Shown one piece after another: positions 6,497 through 15,164 of a DNA stretch of 64,000 nt (positions are counted from its first letter, which is position 1; every line of letters starts with the position of its first letter). Made by a program: the position numbers and the translations under genes. The stretch is from a virus. The notes beneath the pieces were generated by a model, which saw only the letters and a list, made by a program, of their open reading frames with translations, was not told the DNA's origin and searched no databases. The DNA lies in the IMG/VR virus record IMGVR_UViG_3300048583_000155, positions 1-64,000 of that record, one strand, 5' to 3'.

Positions 6497-6527
6497 AATC
6501 CCGTCTAATCAACGGGATTTTTTATTT
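6497..6527 (+). terminator. rho-independent terminator of the left + operon
   Basis: The stem AATCCCG (6497-6503) with CGGGATT (6513-6519) has a 9-nt loop and is followed by T6-A-T3. It lies 58 bp after the last + gene and overlaps the stop region of the convergent - strand spanin gene. It insulates early from late transcription. Confidence 0.85.
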
Positions 6528-7007
6528 CAACAATTTGAAAGCTACGATTCCGACAATAGCCAATCCAAGCAAAATCAAAGTGTTTCTGACATACTTCCAA
6601 ATCTGTTTCAGTATATTTTCTCTTTGCTCTACCACGATTCTTTCAACTTCAAATCGGTAAGTGTCTTTTTCCTGCAATAGAAATTTAATCATTTCTTCCT
6701 GTTTACCGCAGTAAGCCGTCAGGTTTCCAAGTTCGTCAATAAGTATCCCGACTCTGGCTTTTGTTTCAGGGTCTTCTTTTATAAGAGTTCTCTGAATCGT
6801 TTCCCGACTTACTCCTGACTTCAATAGCTTCTGAAGGCTGTCTATGTTAATTGAATTGGATTGTGCCTCAAACGCGGGAATAAGCACGTCTTTTTCGACT
6901 TCCCTGATTACAACCGAGTCTCTTACGGTTTTACTCTCGGTGATTACTTTTTGGCTATTGCAAGAAGCGAATAGCAATAATGCGATAATGATTATCCGGT
7001 TATCCAT
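6522..7007 (-). CDS. unimolecular spanin (u-spanin)
   Basis: The 161-residue protein has a lipoprotein signal at the N terminus (LLFASC with Cys16), a helical periplasmic middle of about 115 residues with a coiled-coil character, and a C-terminal transmembrane helix (about residues 138-158). This layout of an outer-membrane lipid anchor and an inner-membrane helix in one chain is that of unimolecular spanins such as T1 gp11, which fuse the two membranes in the last step of lysis. It lies directly downstream of the endolysin, overlapping it by 16 bases. Confidence 0.75.
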   Translation of the reverse strand: MDNRIIIIALLLFASCNSQKVITESKTVRDSVVIREVEKDVLIPAFEAQSNSINIDSLQKLLKSGVSRETIQRTLIKEDPETKARVGILIDELGNLTAYCGKQEEMIKFLLQEKDTYRFEVERIVVEQRENILKQIWKYVRNTLILLGLAIVGIVAFKLLK

Positions 7008-7597
7008 TGATAGTATTTTTTGGTTAATTCTTCACGTTCTTTTAATCCGTTCAATCCTCCGTTTACAGCCTGACTTACTCTTTGGATTGACGTATTGTCG
7101 ATTCCTATGCAATGTCTCCAAACATTATTCTTGTCGAAGTAGAATTTAGCACTCTCTAGCGCGTATTGATCTTCCGCTAAGTCAGGATTGGTCACTATTT
7201 CGGGATTACTAATATACTGACTGAAAGCTATGTAATTTGATTTTCCTGTTAATTGGATTGCTCCACGACCTCTGTATTTCCATCCGTCGTTTGGGTCGGT
7301 ATTTCCCATCCGGTTCCCGTAAACAATATTAGCGATTTCCTGCGGTTTTTTCTGAAATTTCTCAGCAGATTCTTCATCGAAATACTTACCAAATACACGT
7401 AACAAGGCTTCTTTTGAGTAGTTTAGATTTTCTTCAAACATCCTCCAATGACCTGTCTCATGGCCGCATTGGGCTAAAAAATGTGCTGCATGGATTGGAC
7501 CCAATCCGAAATGTTTTTGGATTGCTTTTGCGGTATTTACCCCGAATATTCCGTCAGGATTTAAACCGACTTTACTTTGGATCGTTTTTAGGCTCAT
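6992..7597 (-). CDS. GH19 family endolysin (chitinase-like lysozyme)
   Basis: The 201-residue protein degrades peptidoglycan at lysis. Residues 1-32 resemble a short peptidoglycan-binding segment (NPDGIFGVNTAKAIQ). The GH19 core has HETGHW (Glu47) and FEENLNYS (Glu56 or nearby), the expected catalytic glutamates, then VYGNRMGN, GWKYRGRGAIQLTGKSNY and AVNGGLNGL. No secretion signal is present, so it should need the holin. It overlaps the neighbouring genes in the lysis cluster. Confidence 0.93.
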   Translation of the reverse strand: MSLKTIQSKVGLNPDGIFGVNTAKAIQKHFGLGPIHAAHFLAQCGHETGHWRMFEENLNYSKEALLRVFGKYFDEESAEKFQKKPQEIANIVYGNRMGNTDPNDGWKYRGRGAIQLTGKSNYIAFSQYISNPEIVTNPDLAEDQYALESAKFYFDKNNVWRHCIGIDNTSIQRVSQAVNGGLNGLKEREELTKKYYQWITG

Positions 7598-7745
7598 AAA
7601 ATCTAGGTTTTGAAGGCTTGTTATTGGATTTGCGTATTAACATTTCACCCAACGCTTTATAATATTCTGAATCTAAATGAATTGGATCATAAATACTCCT
7701 AAAAGCAGTTTTTGAATTTTTTAATTTAGCTTTTATTTTCATCAT
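7572..7745 (-). CDS. unknown 57-aa basic protein in the lysis cluster
   Basis: No family was recognised. It is a basic peptide containing RSIYDPIHLDSEYYKALGEM. The start could be 7745 or 7742 (tandem ATG codons); a longer reading from 7766 overlaps the holin more deeply. It overlaps the holin end by 20 bases and the endolysin start by 26 bases. Confidence 0.5.
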   Translation of the reverse strand: MMKIKAKLKNSKTAFRSIYDPIHLDSEYYKALGEMLIRKSNNKPSKPRFYEPKNDPK

Positions 7746-8373
7746 TTTTCTTTTCTTTAGTCTCACAGATATCCGAATCAGCTATTTTCTTTATGAATTT
7801 ATCCTCCACAACATCTATAATCTTCCCGGCTAAGATAAATATGTATGGTTTCTTACCAAACGTGATTTCGATATTCTCTCCGATGCTGATAAATTCCCTG
7901 AATACAAGGATTATAAAAATGAAATTACGGATAAAAGCGTTAATTAGCAACCCGTTTTCGTATGCCCAACCCGATTGATCGTCAAGCAGTTTGTTTACTT
8001 CAGCAAGCATCCAAAAAAAGAATACCGCCGAGAAGAATTTGTAAATCGTGTATGAGAATCCTTTGCTTGTACGTTTTTCACCTCTTGTTTTGGCAGCCAT
8101 TACGCCCGTCAAAAAATCAGTGGTCATGAGTATTACCAAAAGAAAAATAAATGTGATCGAAATACCTAGAAAACTGCTGTTTACAGCCATTTCTACCATC
8201 AAAGAAATCGGAAACCCGAGAATCATCAATGCGCCATGCTTATACGCAAAAGCGTTGTAAACCCATACAGATGAATACTTTAAAGATTCATAAATTCCAT
8301 GTCCGAAACCGTAAACAAATAAGCAGATATTAATTATTGCTTTGATGAATTTTGTGGTGAATGAGTTTAACAT
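7726..8373 (-). CDS. holin, phage holin 4 (Cp-1-like) family
   Basis: The 215-residue membrane protein has about four transmembrane segments. It carries the holin-4 signature MTTDFLTGVMAAKTRGEKRTSKG near residues 83-105, and ends with a charged cytoplasmic tail. It should form the membrane lesion that releases the endolysin. It is longer than many members of the family because of N-terminal hydrophobic segments. It is placed with the endolysin and spanin. Confidence 0.85.
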   Translation of the reverse strand: MLNSFTTKFIKAIINICLFVYGFGHGIYESLKYSSVWVYNAFAYKHGALMILGFPISLMVEMAVNSSFLGISITFIFLLVILMTTDFLTGVMAAKTRGEKRTSKGFSYTIYKFFSAVFFFWMLAEVNKLLDDQSGWAYENGLLINAFIRNFIFIILVFREFISIGENIEITFGKKPYIFILAGKIIDVVEDKFIKKIADSDICETKEKKNDENKS

Positions 8374-8698
8374 ACCTGATAAATCCGAATATTAGCCCTG
8401 TTGTTATGATAATCCAAGCATACGTGTGATAGTAGTCTAAAGATATAAAATAATATGTTAGGTTAAAAATATTCATTGCACCCAATGAGATTATACAGAC
8501 CTTGGAATACAAGCAAAATCTGTGAACAAAAGCATAAAAAAGCATATAAACAGTAGTTAGAATAGTACTTCCTGAAATTTGGCTTATCAAAAAATAATAT
8601 TCAGAATACCACTCTGATTCATGATAAAAAAGGCAAATCCCGTTCACCAACAAAATGATAAACGGGATATCCCTTACAAGCACACTAAACTTTCTCAT
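8330..8698 (-). CDS. unknown four-helix membrane protein
   Basis: The 122-residue protein has about four transmembrane segments spread over its whole length and short loops. No family was recognised. It lies just upstream of the holin, overlapping it by 44 bases, so it may be a holin accessory or antiholin; this is inference from position only. Confidence 0.55.
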   Translation of the reverse strand: MRKFSVLVRDIPFIILLVNGICLFYHESEWYSEYYFLISQISGSTILTTVYMLFYAFVHRFCLYSKVCIISLGAMNIFNLTYYFISLDYYHTYAWIIITTGLIFGFIRYVKLIHHKIHQSNN

Positions 8699-8793
8699 TT
8701 CTTAGGTTTTGGAAGTCCTCCGCCACCTCCGACGGGAGGAGGTGTTTCAGTGGTAGTGGTACTCACTTTCGGTTTTGTCTTTGGCTTTTTCAT
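8695..8793 (-). CDS. 32-aa Pro/Thr/Gly-rich peptide
   Basis: The product has a KKPKTKPK start, a TTTTE-PPP-V-GGGGG middle and a PKPKK end. Its stop overlaps the ATG of the next gene as ATGA, the coupling used throughout this module. It fills the only gap between the lysis cluster and the large internal protein. Such a low-complexity basic peptide could be a flexible linker or DNA-associated virion peptide. The function is unknown. Confidence 0.6.
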   Translation of the reverse strand: MKKPKTKPKVSTTTTETPPPVGGGGGLPKPKK

Positions 8794-8855
8794 GATTTTT
8801 TCTTCTAATATAATTATTTTTGAAGTGCTTCGCGCAATTTTTCCGCTTCTGACTT

Positions 8856-11800
8856 TTATTTTTTAGGCTTCTTATTTGACAAATACATTGCTTGCTTTAA
8901 AGTGTTATTCACATCACGATAAAAAGGGATAGCACCCAAGTTACCAACAAACTGTAAGCCGTTAAGTTTCATTCTGTTTAAATACTCCCTCTCTTTCTTC
9001 TCTGTATCTACCATAGTGTACATTTTTGTGTTCATTAGGATATCATGTGTAGCCTTCATTAAAGGAGAATATGGCCCTGCGGTTCGTGTAGCTATATTCA
9101 CCCACCAATTATCGGAGAACGTTGGTTCTCTTGTTGGAATAATCGGAAAAGTCACCCCGTCTTTATAATTGTTATAAGTTCCTGTGTATGTGATATCTTC
9201 CCCGTATTTCATGTTCAAAAATTCAACCCCTAAATCAGTCGGAATTTTGGCCCAACTTCCTAGGTTTCTCTGAATTGCCAATGTAACCAAGATACTTACT
9301 AATGAATTTCCGATACTTGTTGATAAATCAATCTTCTTTTCTTCATCGTCATCTTCTAACCCAAACATGGACAATACTGCTGAATAGACTAATGGAGGTA
9401 TGGTTTTGATAAGAAAACTATACACAGCCAATCTAGCCGACTGAGCTAACAATAATTTAGCGCCTTGTCCTCTAGTGAGTTTACCATTTCCGATAAGCGC
9501 ATTTACAGCCGTCAAAGCCGTGACGTATTCGCCTACAGTAAACTTGTTCATGAATCCGGTAAACGTCTTATAGTAGGTGTCCCAAGTTGATTTGGAAGCA
9601 TTCCTTTGGTTTCTAGGTATTCCCAAGAACTCATTTGATGAAGAAAACGATTCCTGAATCTGTTCGTCAGCCTCAAAACCTGCTTTTTCAAGGTTATTGA
9701 AATTTTCTTCCATATAATCTTGGTCAGCGTCGGCTATTTTCTGAAAGTCAATATCTTTTCCCGACAGCCTCTTAAATTCGGTTGCAAGCACTCCGAAATA
9801 AATAGACTGAGATACAATTTGGTCGGGAGAAGAAAGCGTAACGTCAGCAAGTTTATCCATTACTTGATAAACGTCCTTTAATTTTGAAATTTTGGTTTTT
9901 TCAAGTATTTCTGAAAGGTAGCTTTGATCTCCACGAAGCGGCGAGTATCCCGTGTTTCCTTTAGCGTCTCCAAACCTACTCGCAACGCCGGAAACATCAA
10001 ACATACGGGTAAGTTCTACCGACTTCATATTTTTAGCCACAGAAGCGAGTAAATCTTTATTTTTCATGTGTTTAAGCATGATATTCATACCCAAAACAGA
10101 CTCTTCCCATTTATTAAGTCCTGCGTAAGTCACGTTTGACGCAAAATCAACGATTGGTCTTGTTATACCGCCTAGCAATCCTTGATAAGCCTTCTTCTCT
10201 ATAAATGCAGATAATGAAGATGATTGATTTGCAAACGAATTGCCCAACACGTTTTCCATTACGTTGTTGTAAATATTCGTAATCGCGCCGACGGTCTGTT
10301 TTTCAGAGTCATTGGTAGCCATTTTTGCTAAATGCTTAATGGTATGATTCACTTCTCGTACCGTAGAACTCATGTGGTAGTCAAGTAAAGTCTCTCTTGT
10401 GGACCATAAAAGATTTTCAACCGAGTCAAATGTGATCGGGTGAGCCTGTTTTGTTTTGGCAATAAATGAACCTCCTTTTGTTGATGGGGAAGAATATCTG
10501 TTAATCAGGTCAAGCGCTTCTTTTTGAGCCTTGGATGAACCTTGCTTGTACTTTGATGGTGTAGGGAAATATTCGGGAGTTACCAGAACCCTGTTTCCGC
10601 GAACATTTGTTGTTCCCCAATCTACTTTTGGGCCAAGTTCGTTTCTGAAAGTATCAGTCATGTAATCAATCAGCGCGCGTCCTTCATTCGAAAGATTTGC
10701 GGTTGCTTTTTTTACATCCAGTTCACCGTCAGTAGAATTGGCATCGAATATCTTTTTGAGTCCGTTCAGTGCATCTTGGTCATAAACACTCTCTGTCACA
10801 CCTGCTTCAATAGTGGCTTCGAGATAGTCTTTGGCGCTTGGTTGGGAATTGTCGGCTTCATGTTGTCTTTGAAGTTTAATCATCGTAATCAAAGATGACT
10901 GCCTCCATTGATCGCTTGCCGAGATTTTGTCAAGAAGTCTTGTTGCTGCCCGTTCAATGCTGTTGAATTCAATATTTCTTTGCTCAATAGCCTGCCCGAG
11001 TTTCCAAAAGATTCCTTTTACAAGCTGTGAATCCTCGAAGTTACCCAACATTTTATCCATAGCGTAAAGCCCGGACCGTCTGATCTTTTCCTGAATTGTG
11101 GAGGTTTTTTTAAATTTAGCTTTAATGGCGCTTATCCATTCAATCCAACTTCCCTTATACTTTGGAATAATCCAAAAAGAGTCCTTGGCCGACCTTGTGC
11201 CGTTGATTTCCTCGGTAAGTTTTACATGAAGATGCCCGATTATTCCGTTGGTCATATTCTGCATCAATCCGGCAACCTGTTTTACTTTTTTGAGCGAAAG
11301 TGATTGTAAATCTCCTTCGGTAATAGAATTGAAAGTTCGTACTACTTTGTTTTCATCTGCCGAAAATTGCGATCCGCTTTTTGGAAGAAACTGTTTTAAA
11401 TCCATTGCATCAGCAATAGCGTCTTGTTTCATTTCTTCAATCTCAGCTTCGGTCAATCCTTCGTACTCGGTAGCGGTATTCAGTATCTCGGAACGCCTGT
11501 CTTTCATTAATTGGGCATCCTCGGACGTAATCATTCCATCCTGTAAAAGTTTCTCTACAGTCTTGGAATAACTCTCTCTAGTTGCGGGTTTTCCGTTTTC
11601 GTCTTTGTATTTTACAATTACTTTCGGGGTATTTGCATATAATTCTGAAAGCTCAGAGACTTTTGTAGCGTCAGCCTCCACTTCTATCATTAAATCAGTA
11701 GCGTCCTGAATCAAAGCTGTTTTGGCTTTTGTTGACAATACGGTTTTTCTTTCCCCTATCTGCTTCAATAGAGAAATGTATTTCTCATACACCCTGACAG

Positions 11801-13154
11801 GAATTATCCTTGGATTTACGCGCAAAAGTTGGTCAAGACTGCCGTTATGGTCAAGCAATCCGATTTTACCCTCTTTGATGTTGGTTTTAGCCTGAGCGAC
11901 AAGACCTTTTGCAATCTTAACCCTGTTTCTGCTTGCTGCCTTTCCAAGAATATCAAATATTTTGTCAATGGCGGTGTTTACAGTGTATTCGGTTTTGGCG
12001 TTTTTGATCTGAGAAAGGATTTTGTTTATCTCGGTTTTGGTGAACTCGTTTACCGGAAGGTCTTTTATGTCCATTTGGATAAATGAAATCATATTATCCT
12101 TTAGGTTCCTGAACGCTTCTTTTTCTGCTTTTGCCTTATCCTTCAGTCCTTTGATTGCTTTCGACGCCTCTGTTTTGAGAGAATTTAGTTTCTTTTTGGC
12201 TTCCCGGCTTTTGGCTTCGATTATTTCTTCCAATCCCTGCTTAACCTGCTCATCCTTGGTCATGGATTTGTTTTCAGACATCACATTCTTTTTAGGAATG
12301 GATTTTCTTACTTCCTTGCCGATTTCTTTCAGGTATTCAGTATTGGCTTTTCCGAGTGGTTTTCCAAGGTTTGTCTCAATCTGTTTGATGGCCTCGGAAA
12401 TCTGTAATCCTTTCAACTGGACATAATTACTCACCAAATCCACCAAGGTCTCATAGAATTTGATATCAGCTTCAGCTTTTGCCCGAAAATCGAACATGAT
12501 TCCTGACTTATCTTCCTTTAGCTGTGATTTAATGCTTGCAATCAGTTCTTTTTGCCTCTTCTTTTTGGCTTCAATTGGAGTCGCGTCTTTAATACTTGAA
12601 GCCCGATATTTTGTGCCATCGTCAGTTATGATAAATTCACCCTGTTTTGTACCGGTAATCTGTTCTCCGAATACTGAGAATATTACTTTTTCTCCTTTAA
12701 CTCCTTTATTTCCTTCTCCTGTTTTTCCACTGTCTGTTTCAGTATCTGAAGGTCGTTGAACATCTGTCTCAACAATAGTTTTTGATGCGGGTTTAGTATC
12801 GTTTGTTGGTTCATTCACTAAAGTTTCTTCTTGAATTTCTGTGACAGGACTTATTTTTTCGGCTTTGGCTTCGGTTTTTGGCAACCGCACTTCTTTGGTT
12901 TCATTTTTCTTTGGCTCTAAGATTGTTTCTTTTTTAACTTTAACCGATTCGATTATAGGCTTCGGGTCAAACTTTGTCTTTTTGTAAGACTTGCCCAAGA
13001 CTTCTCTTTTCAGAGATTCCATTTCTGAATGTATAGCTTGAAATTCAGTCAACGCAAGTTCCAAAGCAGCCGTTCTGTCCTGTTTTTCTGACTTACTGAA
13101 CTTTTCCGCTAAATGTGGTGCGTGTAACCTGATACAATCAATGGGGTTTTTCAT
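8856..13154 (-). CDS. very large putative internal/ejected virion protein (1432 aa)
   Basis: The protein has an N-terminal third rich in Lys and Glu with low complexity and coiled-coil segments (residues 50-350). The middle is helical with IDYMTDTFRNELGPKVDWG. Around residues 1230-1300 two hydrophobic stretches flank the acidic EDDDEEKKID. It ends KKPKK. Size, helical content and a membrane-active C-terminal region fit large ejection or polyvalent proteins packed in the heads of short-tailed phages. It lies at the distal end of the structural module. No enzymatic motif was recognised. Confidence 0.6.
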   Translation of the reverse strand: MKNPIDCIRLHAPHLAEKFSKSEKQDRTAALELALTEFQAIHSEMESLKREVLGKSYKKTKFDPKPIIESVKVKKETILEPKKNETKEVRLPKTEAKAEKISPVTEIQEETLVNEPTNDTKPASKTIVETDVQRPSDTETDSGKTGEGNKGVKGEKVIFSVFGEQITGTKQGEFIITDDGTKYRASSIKDATPIEAKKKRQKELIASIKSQLKEDKSGIMFDFRAKAEADIKFYETLVDLVSNYVQLKGLQISEAIKQIETNLGKPLGKANTEYLKEIGKEVRKSIPKKNVMSENKSMTKDEQVKQGLEEIIEAKSREAKKKLNSLKTEASKAIKGLKDKAKAEKEAFRNLKDNMISFIQMDIKDLPVNEFTKTEINKILSQIKNAKTEYTVNTAIDKIFDILGKAASRNRVKIAKGLVAQAKTNIKEGKIGLLDHNGSLDQLLRVNPRIIPVRVYEKYISLLKQIGERKTVLSTKAKTALIQDATDLMIEVEADATKVSELSELYANTPKVIVKYKDENGKPATRESYSKTVEKLLQDGMITSEDAQLMKDRRSEILNTATEYEGLTEAEIEEMKQDAIADAMDLKQFLPKSGSQFSADENKVVRTFNSITEGDLQSLSLKKVKQVAGLMQNMTNGIIGHLHVKLTEEINGTRSAKDSFWIIPKYKGSWIEWISAIKAKFKKTSTIQEKIRRSGLYAMDKMLGNFEDSQLVKGIFWKLGQAIEQRNIEFNSIERAATRLLDKISASDQWRQSSLITMIKLQRQHEADNSQPSAKDYLEATIEAGVTESVYDQDALNGLKKIFDANSTDGELDVKKATANLSNEGRALIDYMTDTFRNELGPKVDWGTTNVRGNRVLVTPEYFPTPSKYKQGSSKAQKEALDLINRYSSPSTKGGSFIAKTKQAHPITFDSVENLLWSTRETLLDYHMSSTVREVNHTIKHLAKMATNDSEKQTVGAITNIYNNVMENVLGNSFANQSSSLSAFIEKKAYQGLLGGITRPIVDFASNVTYAGLNKWEESVLGMNIMLKHMKNKDLLASVAKNMKSVELTRMFDVSGVASRFGDAKGNTGYSPLRGDQSYLSEILEKTKISKLKDVYQVMDKLADVTLSSPDQIVSQSIYFGVLATEFKRLSGKDIDFQKIADADQDYMEENFNNLEKAGFEADEQIQESFSSSNEFLGIPRNQRNASKSTWDTYYKTFTGFMNKFTVGEYVTALTAVNALIGNGKLTRGQGAKLLLAQSARLAVYSFLIKTIPPLVYSAVLSMFGLEDDDEEKKIDLSTSIGNSLVSILVTLAIQRNLGSWAKIPTDLGVEFLNMKYGEDITYTGTYNNYKDGVTFPIIPTREPTFSDNWWVNIATRTAGPYSPLMKATHDILMNTKMYTMVDTEKKEREYLNRMKLNGLQFVGNLGAIPFYRDVNNTLKQAMYLSNKKPKK

Positions 13155-13155
13155 C

Positions 13156-13389
13156 TTAGAATAATTCTTTTGCCCAAAATTTAAGGATTTCTGTCAAGAT
13201 TAACTCATTATCGCTACGTGTTTTTTTAATCTCAGGCTTTTGGTTATAAGTTCTGCCTGTTCCGTAGTCCTGAGTAGGTATTAAAATAGTCGTAGGATAA
13301 AACAGATGTCCCGACGTTGCCATAGTCAGAGACGGTTTTGATCCTCTTTTTAAAAGTCCATCAGTAGCGAGTGTGATGGGTTTTATCAT
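13156..13389 (-). CDS. unknown 77-aa structural-module protein
   Basis: No family was recognised. The protein starts MIKPITLATDGLL, contains GHLFYPTTILIPTQDYG, and ends with a helix. It overlaps the preceding gene as ATGA and ends one base before the start of the large internal protein. A minor virion component is likely from position. Confidence 0.55.
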   Translation of the reverse strand: MIKPITLATDGLLKRGSKPSLTMATSGHLFYPTTILIPTQDYGTGRTYNQKPEIKKTRSDNELILTEILKFWAKELF

Positions 13390-14258
13390 TGCCTAGTAGC
13401 GGTAGTTGATGCTTCTCCGTCGCCCGTGTATTGTATTTCTACCGAACCTGATACTCTTGAAGTAGGGGTTACGGTCATTGGATTAGCTATGTCAAGTCCC
13501 TGTATCTTGTGAAGTTCATCCACCAATATCCTGATCTGTTCCAATAAATTCCCTGCCTGCGTGCCGGTATAAGCAGCAGGAAGATTTGTACTCCAAGGAT
13601 CGCCCGCCGAACCTGCACTCAATAGTTTTGCTGCGGCACTGTCAGGATTGGAAGCAAACTGAGAAATCAAAGATTCCCAAACGGCCTGACCGACATTTGC
13701 AGTACTTAGTCCTGTGCCTGTCACCACAATATCAATGGACATATCACCGAATGCAGCAATAGTAGCATCCAAACTTCCCGTCCCTTCAAGATCAATAAGC
13801 ATGTTTGCAATCCCGAAAAGATTGGCTTCAAGGTCGCCAGATCCTTCAAAATCAATAGACATATCAAGCAACCCTACAATGTTTGCGGTCAAATCCCCAC
13901 TGCCCGACATTGCGCAAATCATGGAGATAACAAGCGCTGCATCTGCTGAAAAGTCGCCCTGACCTGTGAAGTCAATCGAACCAGATATGGTAGGGATAAG
14001 ATTTGAGGTCATTTGCCCGGAACTGAATGACCTTATTGACATTCCCCCTCCCGTTCTTGGAAGCATCCATCCATAAGGATGAAGGTTTCCGTTCGGAAAA
14101 GCCGTCTGTCTCTCGAAATGAAAACTTGCATTATGGATTTTGCCCGGCAAATATCCGTTCCTGAATGCGTGTCCTCCGTTCTGAATAGACAACAAAGCGC
14201 CGTTCCCCCATTTGAAAGGGGAAAAGGCGTTTCTGTGTCCATTAGATATCAACCCCAT
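13386..14258 (-). CDS. repeat-containing structural protein
   Basis: The 290-residue product has an N-terminal Gly/Phe/His-rich part, then four or five copies of a 24-26 residue unit around residues 80-195, recognisable by SIDFEGSGDLEANLFG-like sequence (MSIDFEGSGDL, MLIDLEGTGSL, MSIDIVVTGTGL). A helical C-terminal part follows (GNLLEQIRILVDELHKIQG). The repeats suggest a beta-solenoid-like fibre or decoration protein. The ATG at 14258 is preferred over 14333 because it gives a 10-base overlap with the upstream gene rather than 85. Confidence 0.6.
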   Translation of the reverse strand: MGLISNGHRNAFSPFKWGNGALLSIQNGGHAFRNGYLPGKIHNASFHFERQTAFPNGNLHPYGWMLPRTGGGMSIRSFSSGQMTSNLIPTISGSIDFTGQGDFSADAALVISMICAMSGSGDLTANIVGLLDMSIDFEGSGDLEANLFGIANMLIDLEGTGSLDATIAAFGDMSIDIVVTGTGLSTANVGQAVWESLISQFASNPDSAAAKLLSAGSAGDPWSTNLPAAYTGTQAGNLLEQIRILVDELHKIQGLDIANPMTVTPTSRVSGSVEIQYTGDGEASTTATRQ

Positions 14259-15154
14259 CCGTGTGCAGATTCTACAAGTAAAGGTGCGTTGGCTGTTGTT
14301 GCACCTGTATTCATCAATAACCATTGGATACATGCCCCGTCCCGAAGTCTAGCCATATTCGGAAGCATGTTCATAAATTCTGCGACATTGTGAATCCCTG
14401 AAGCGGGCAAAGGAATACCCCAAAGAGGCTTGACAAGGTGTAAAACCAATTGTCCTGAACCTGTGTAAGCTGTACCGCCTGTAAGGGTAAAGTTTGTAAG
14501 GTCGTTGATACCTGTTGAACCTGCTCTCATAGGAATAAAAGGAGCATATCTTGTGGCCGCTGCTCCTGAGTGTGGAACAGCGCCTATCACCGGGGTTGCT
14601 GCAAATCCCACAGTAACAGGGCATGTTGATGCACCTAGAACAGGATCGTTGTATCCGAATACCGTTAAGTTTGGACCGCCCGCCGTTGGTGCTACTTCTG
14701 TGGAGAAATAAGCCCTAAGCCCTACACCGTTTGGATATCTGTCAACCTTGGCTGCTGTTGCTGCAATAGGTGTCATAGTGATAGTTCTTGAACCCGTTCC
14801 TGTAACGTCTGCGCCTGTGATCGGAACATAGCCCACCTGATCGACTGCCATCAAAAACCAAGGTGCACCTGCTGCGGCCACAATGTTTGCGCCTGCATAG
14901 AGGTAATGTTTTGTGTCGGGTGATACGTCTCCGCCATGTTGCCAAGCTCCGTCCGCCCAAGTATCATCCGTTGGGACAAATGTCAATGAAGTACCCGGAT
15001 AAGCACTTGCAGGCTCACTCCCTGCGAAAACCCCCAAGTTTGTCCAAAATCCCGCTACCTGTGCGGTGGATATGGTCTTGAATCTGACATCGTACTGAAA
15101 TTTTCCGTTATTTGTAACCTCGTTTATGAGGTCGTCTTGACTTGTGAATCCCAT
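14249..15154 (-). CDS. putative virion protein, paralogue of the adjacent 299-aa protein
   Basis: The 301-residue, Gly/Ala/Thr-rich protein has few charged residues, typical of secreted beta-rich virion proteins. It shares its layout with the product of 15165-16064: a YPNGVGLRAYF block, an APTAGGPNLTVFGYND block and an AATRYAPFIPMRAG block correspond to YENGVGVNIMV, APTVGGGSFTVKYID and GISPFVPLNTG in the neighbour. The two probably arose by tandem duplication. The role is unknown; a surface or decoration protein is plausible. Confidence 0.6.
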   Translation of the reverse strand: MGFTSQDDLINEVTNNGKFQYDVRFKTISTAQVAGFWTNLGVFAGSEPASAYPGTSLTFVPTDDTWADGAWQHGGDVSPDTKHYLYAGANIVAAAGAPWFLMAVDQVGYVPITGADVTGTGSRTITMTPIAATAAKVDRYPNGVGLRAYFSTEVAPTAGGPNLTVFGYNDPVLGASTCPVTVGFAATPVIGAVPHSGAAATRYAPFIPMRAGSTGINDLTNFTLTGGTAYTGSGQLVLHLVKPLWGIPLPASGIHNVAEFMNMLPNMARLRDGACIQWLLMNTGATTANAPLLVESAHGWG

Positions 15155-15164
15155 ATCTTTTTAT

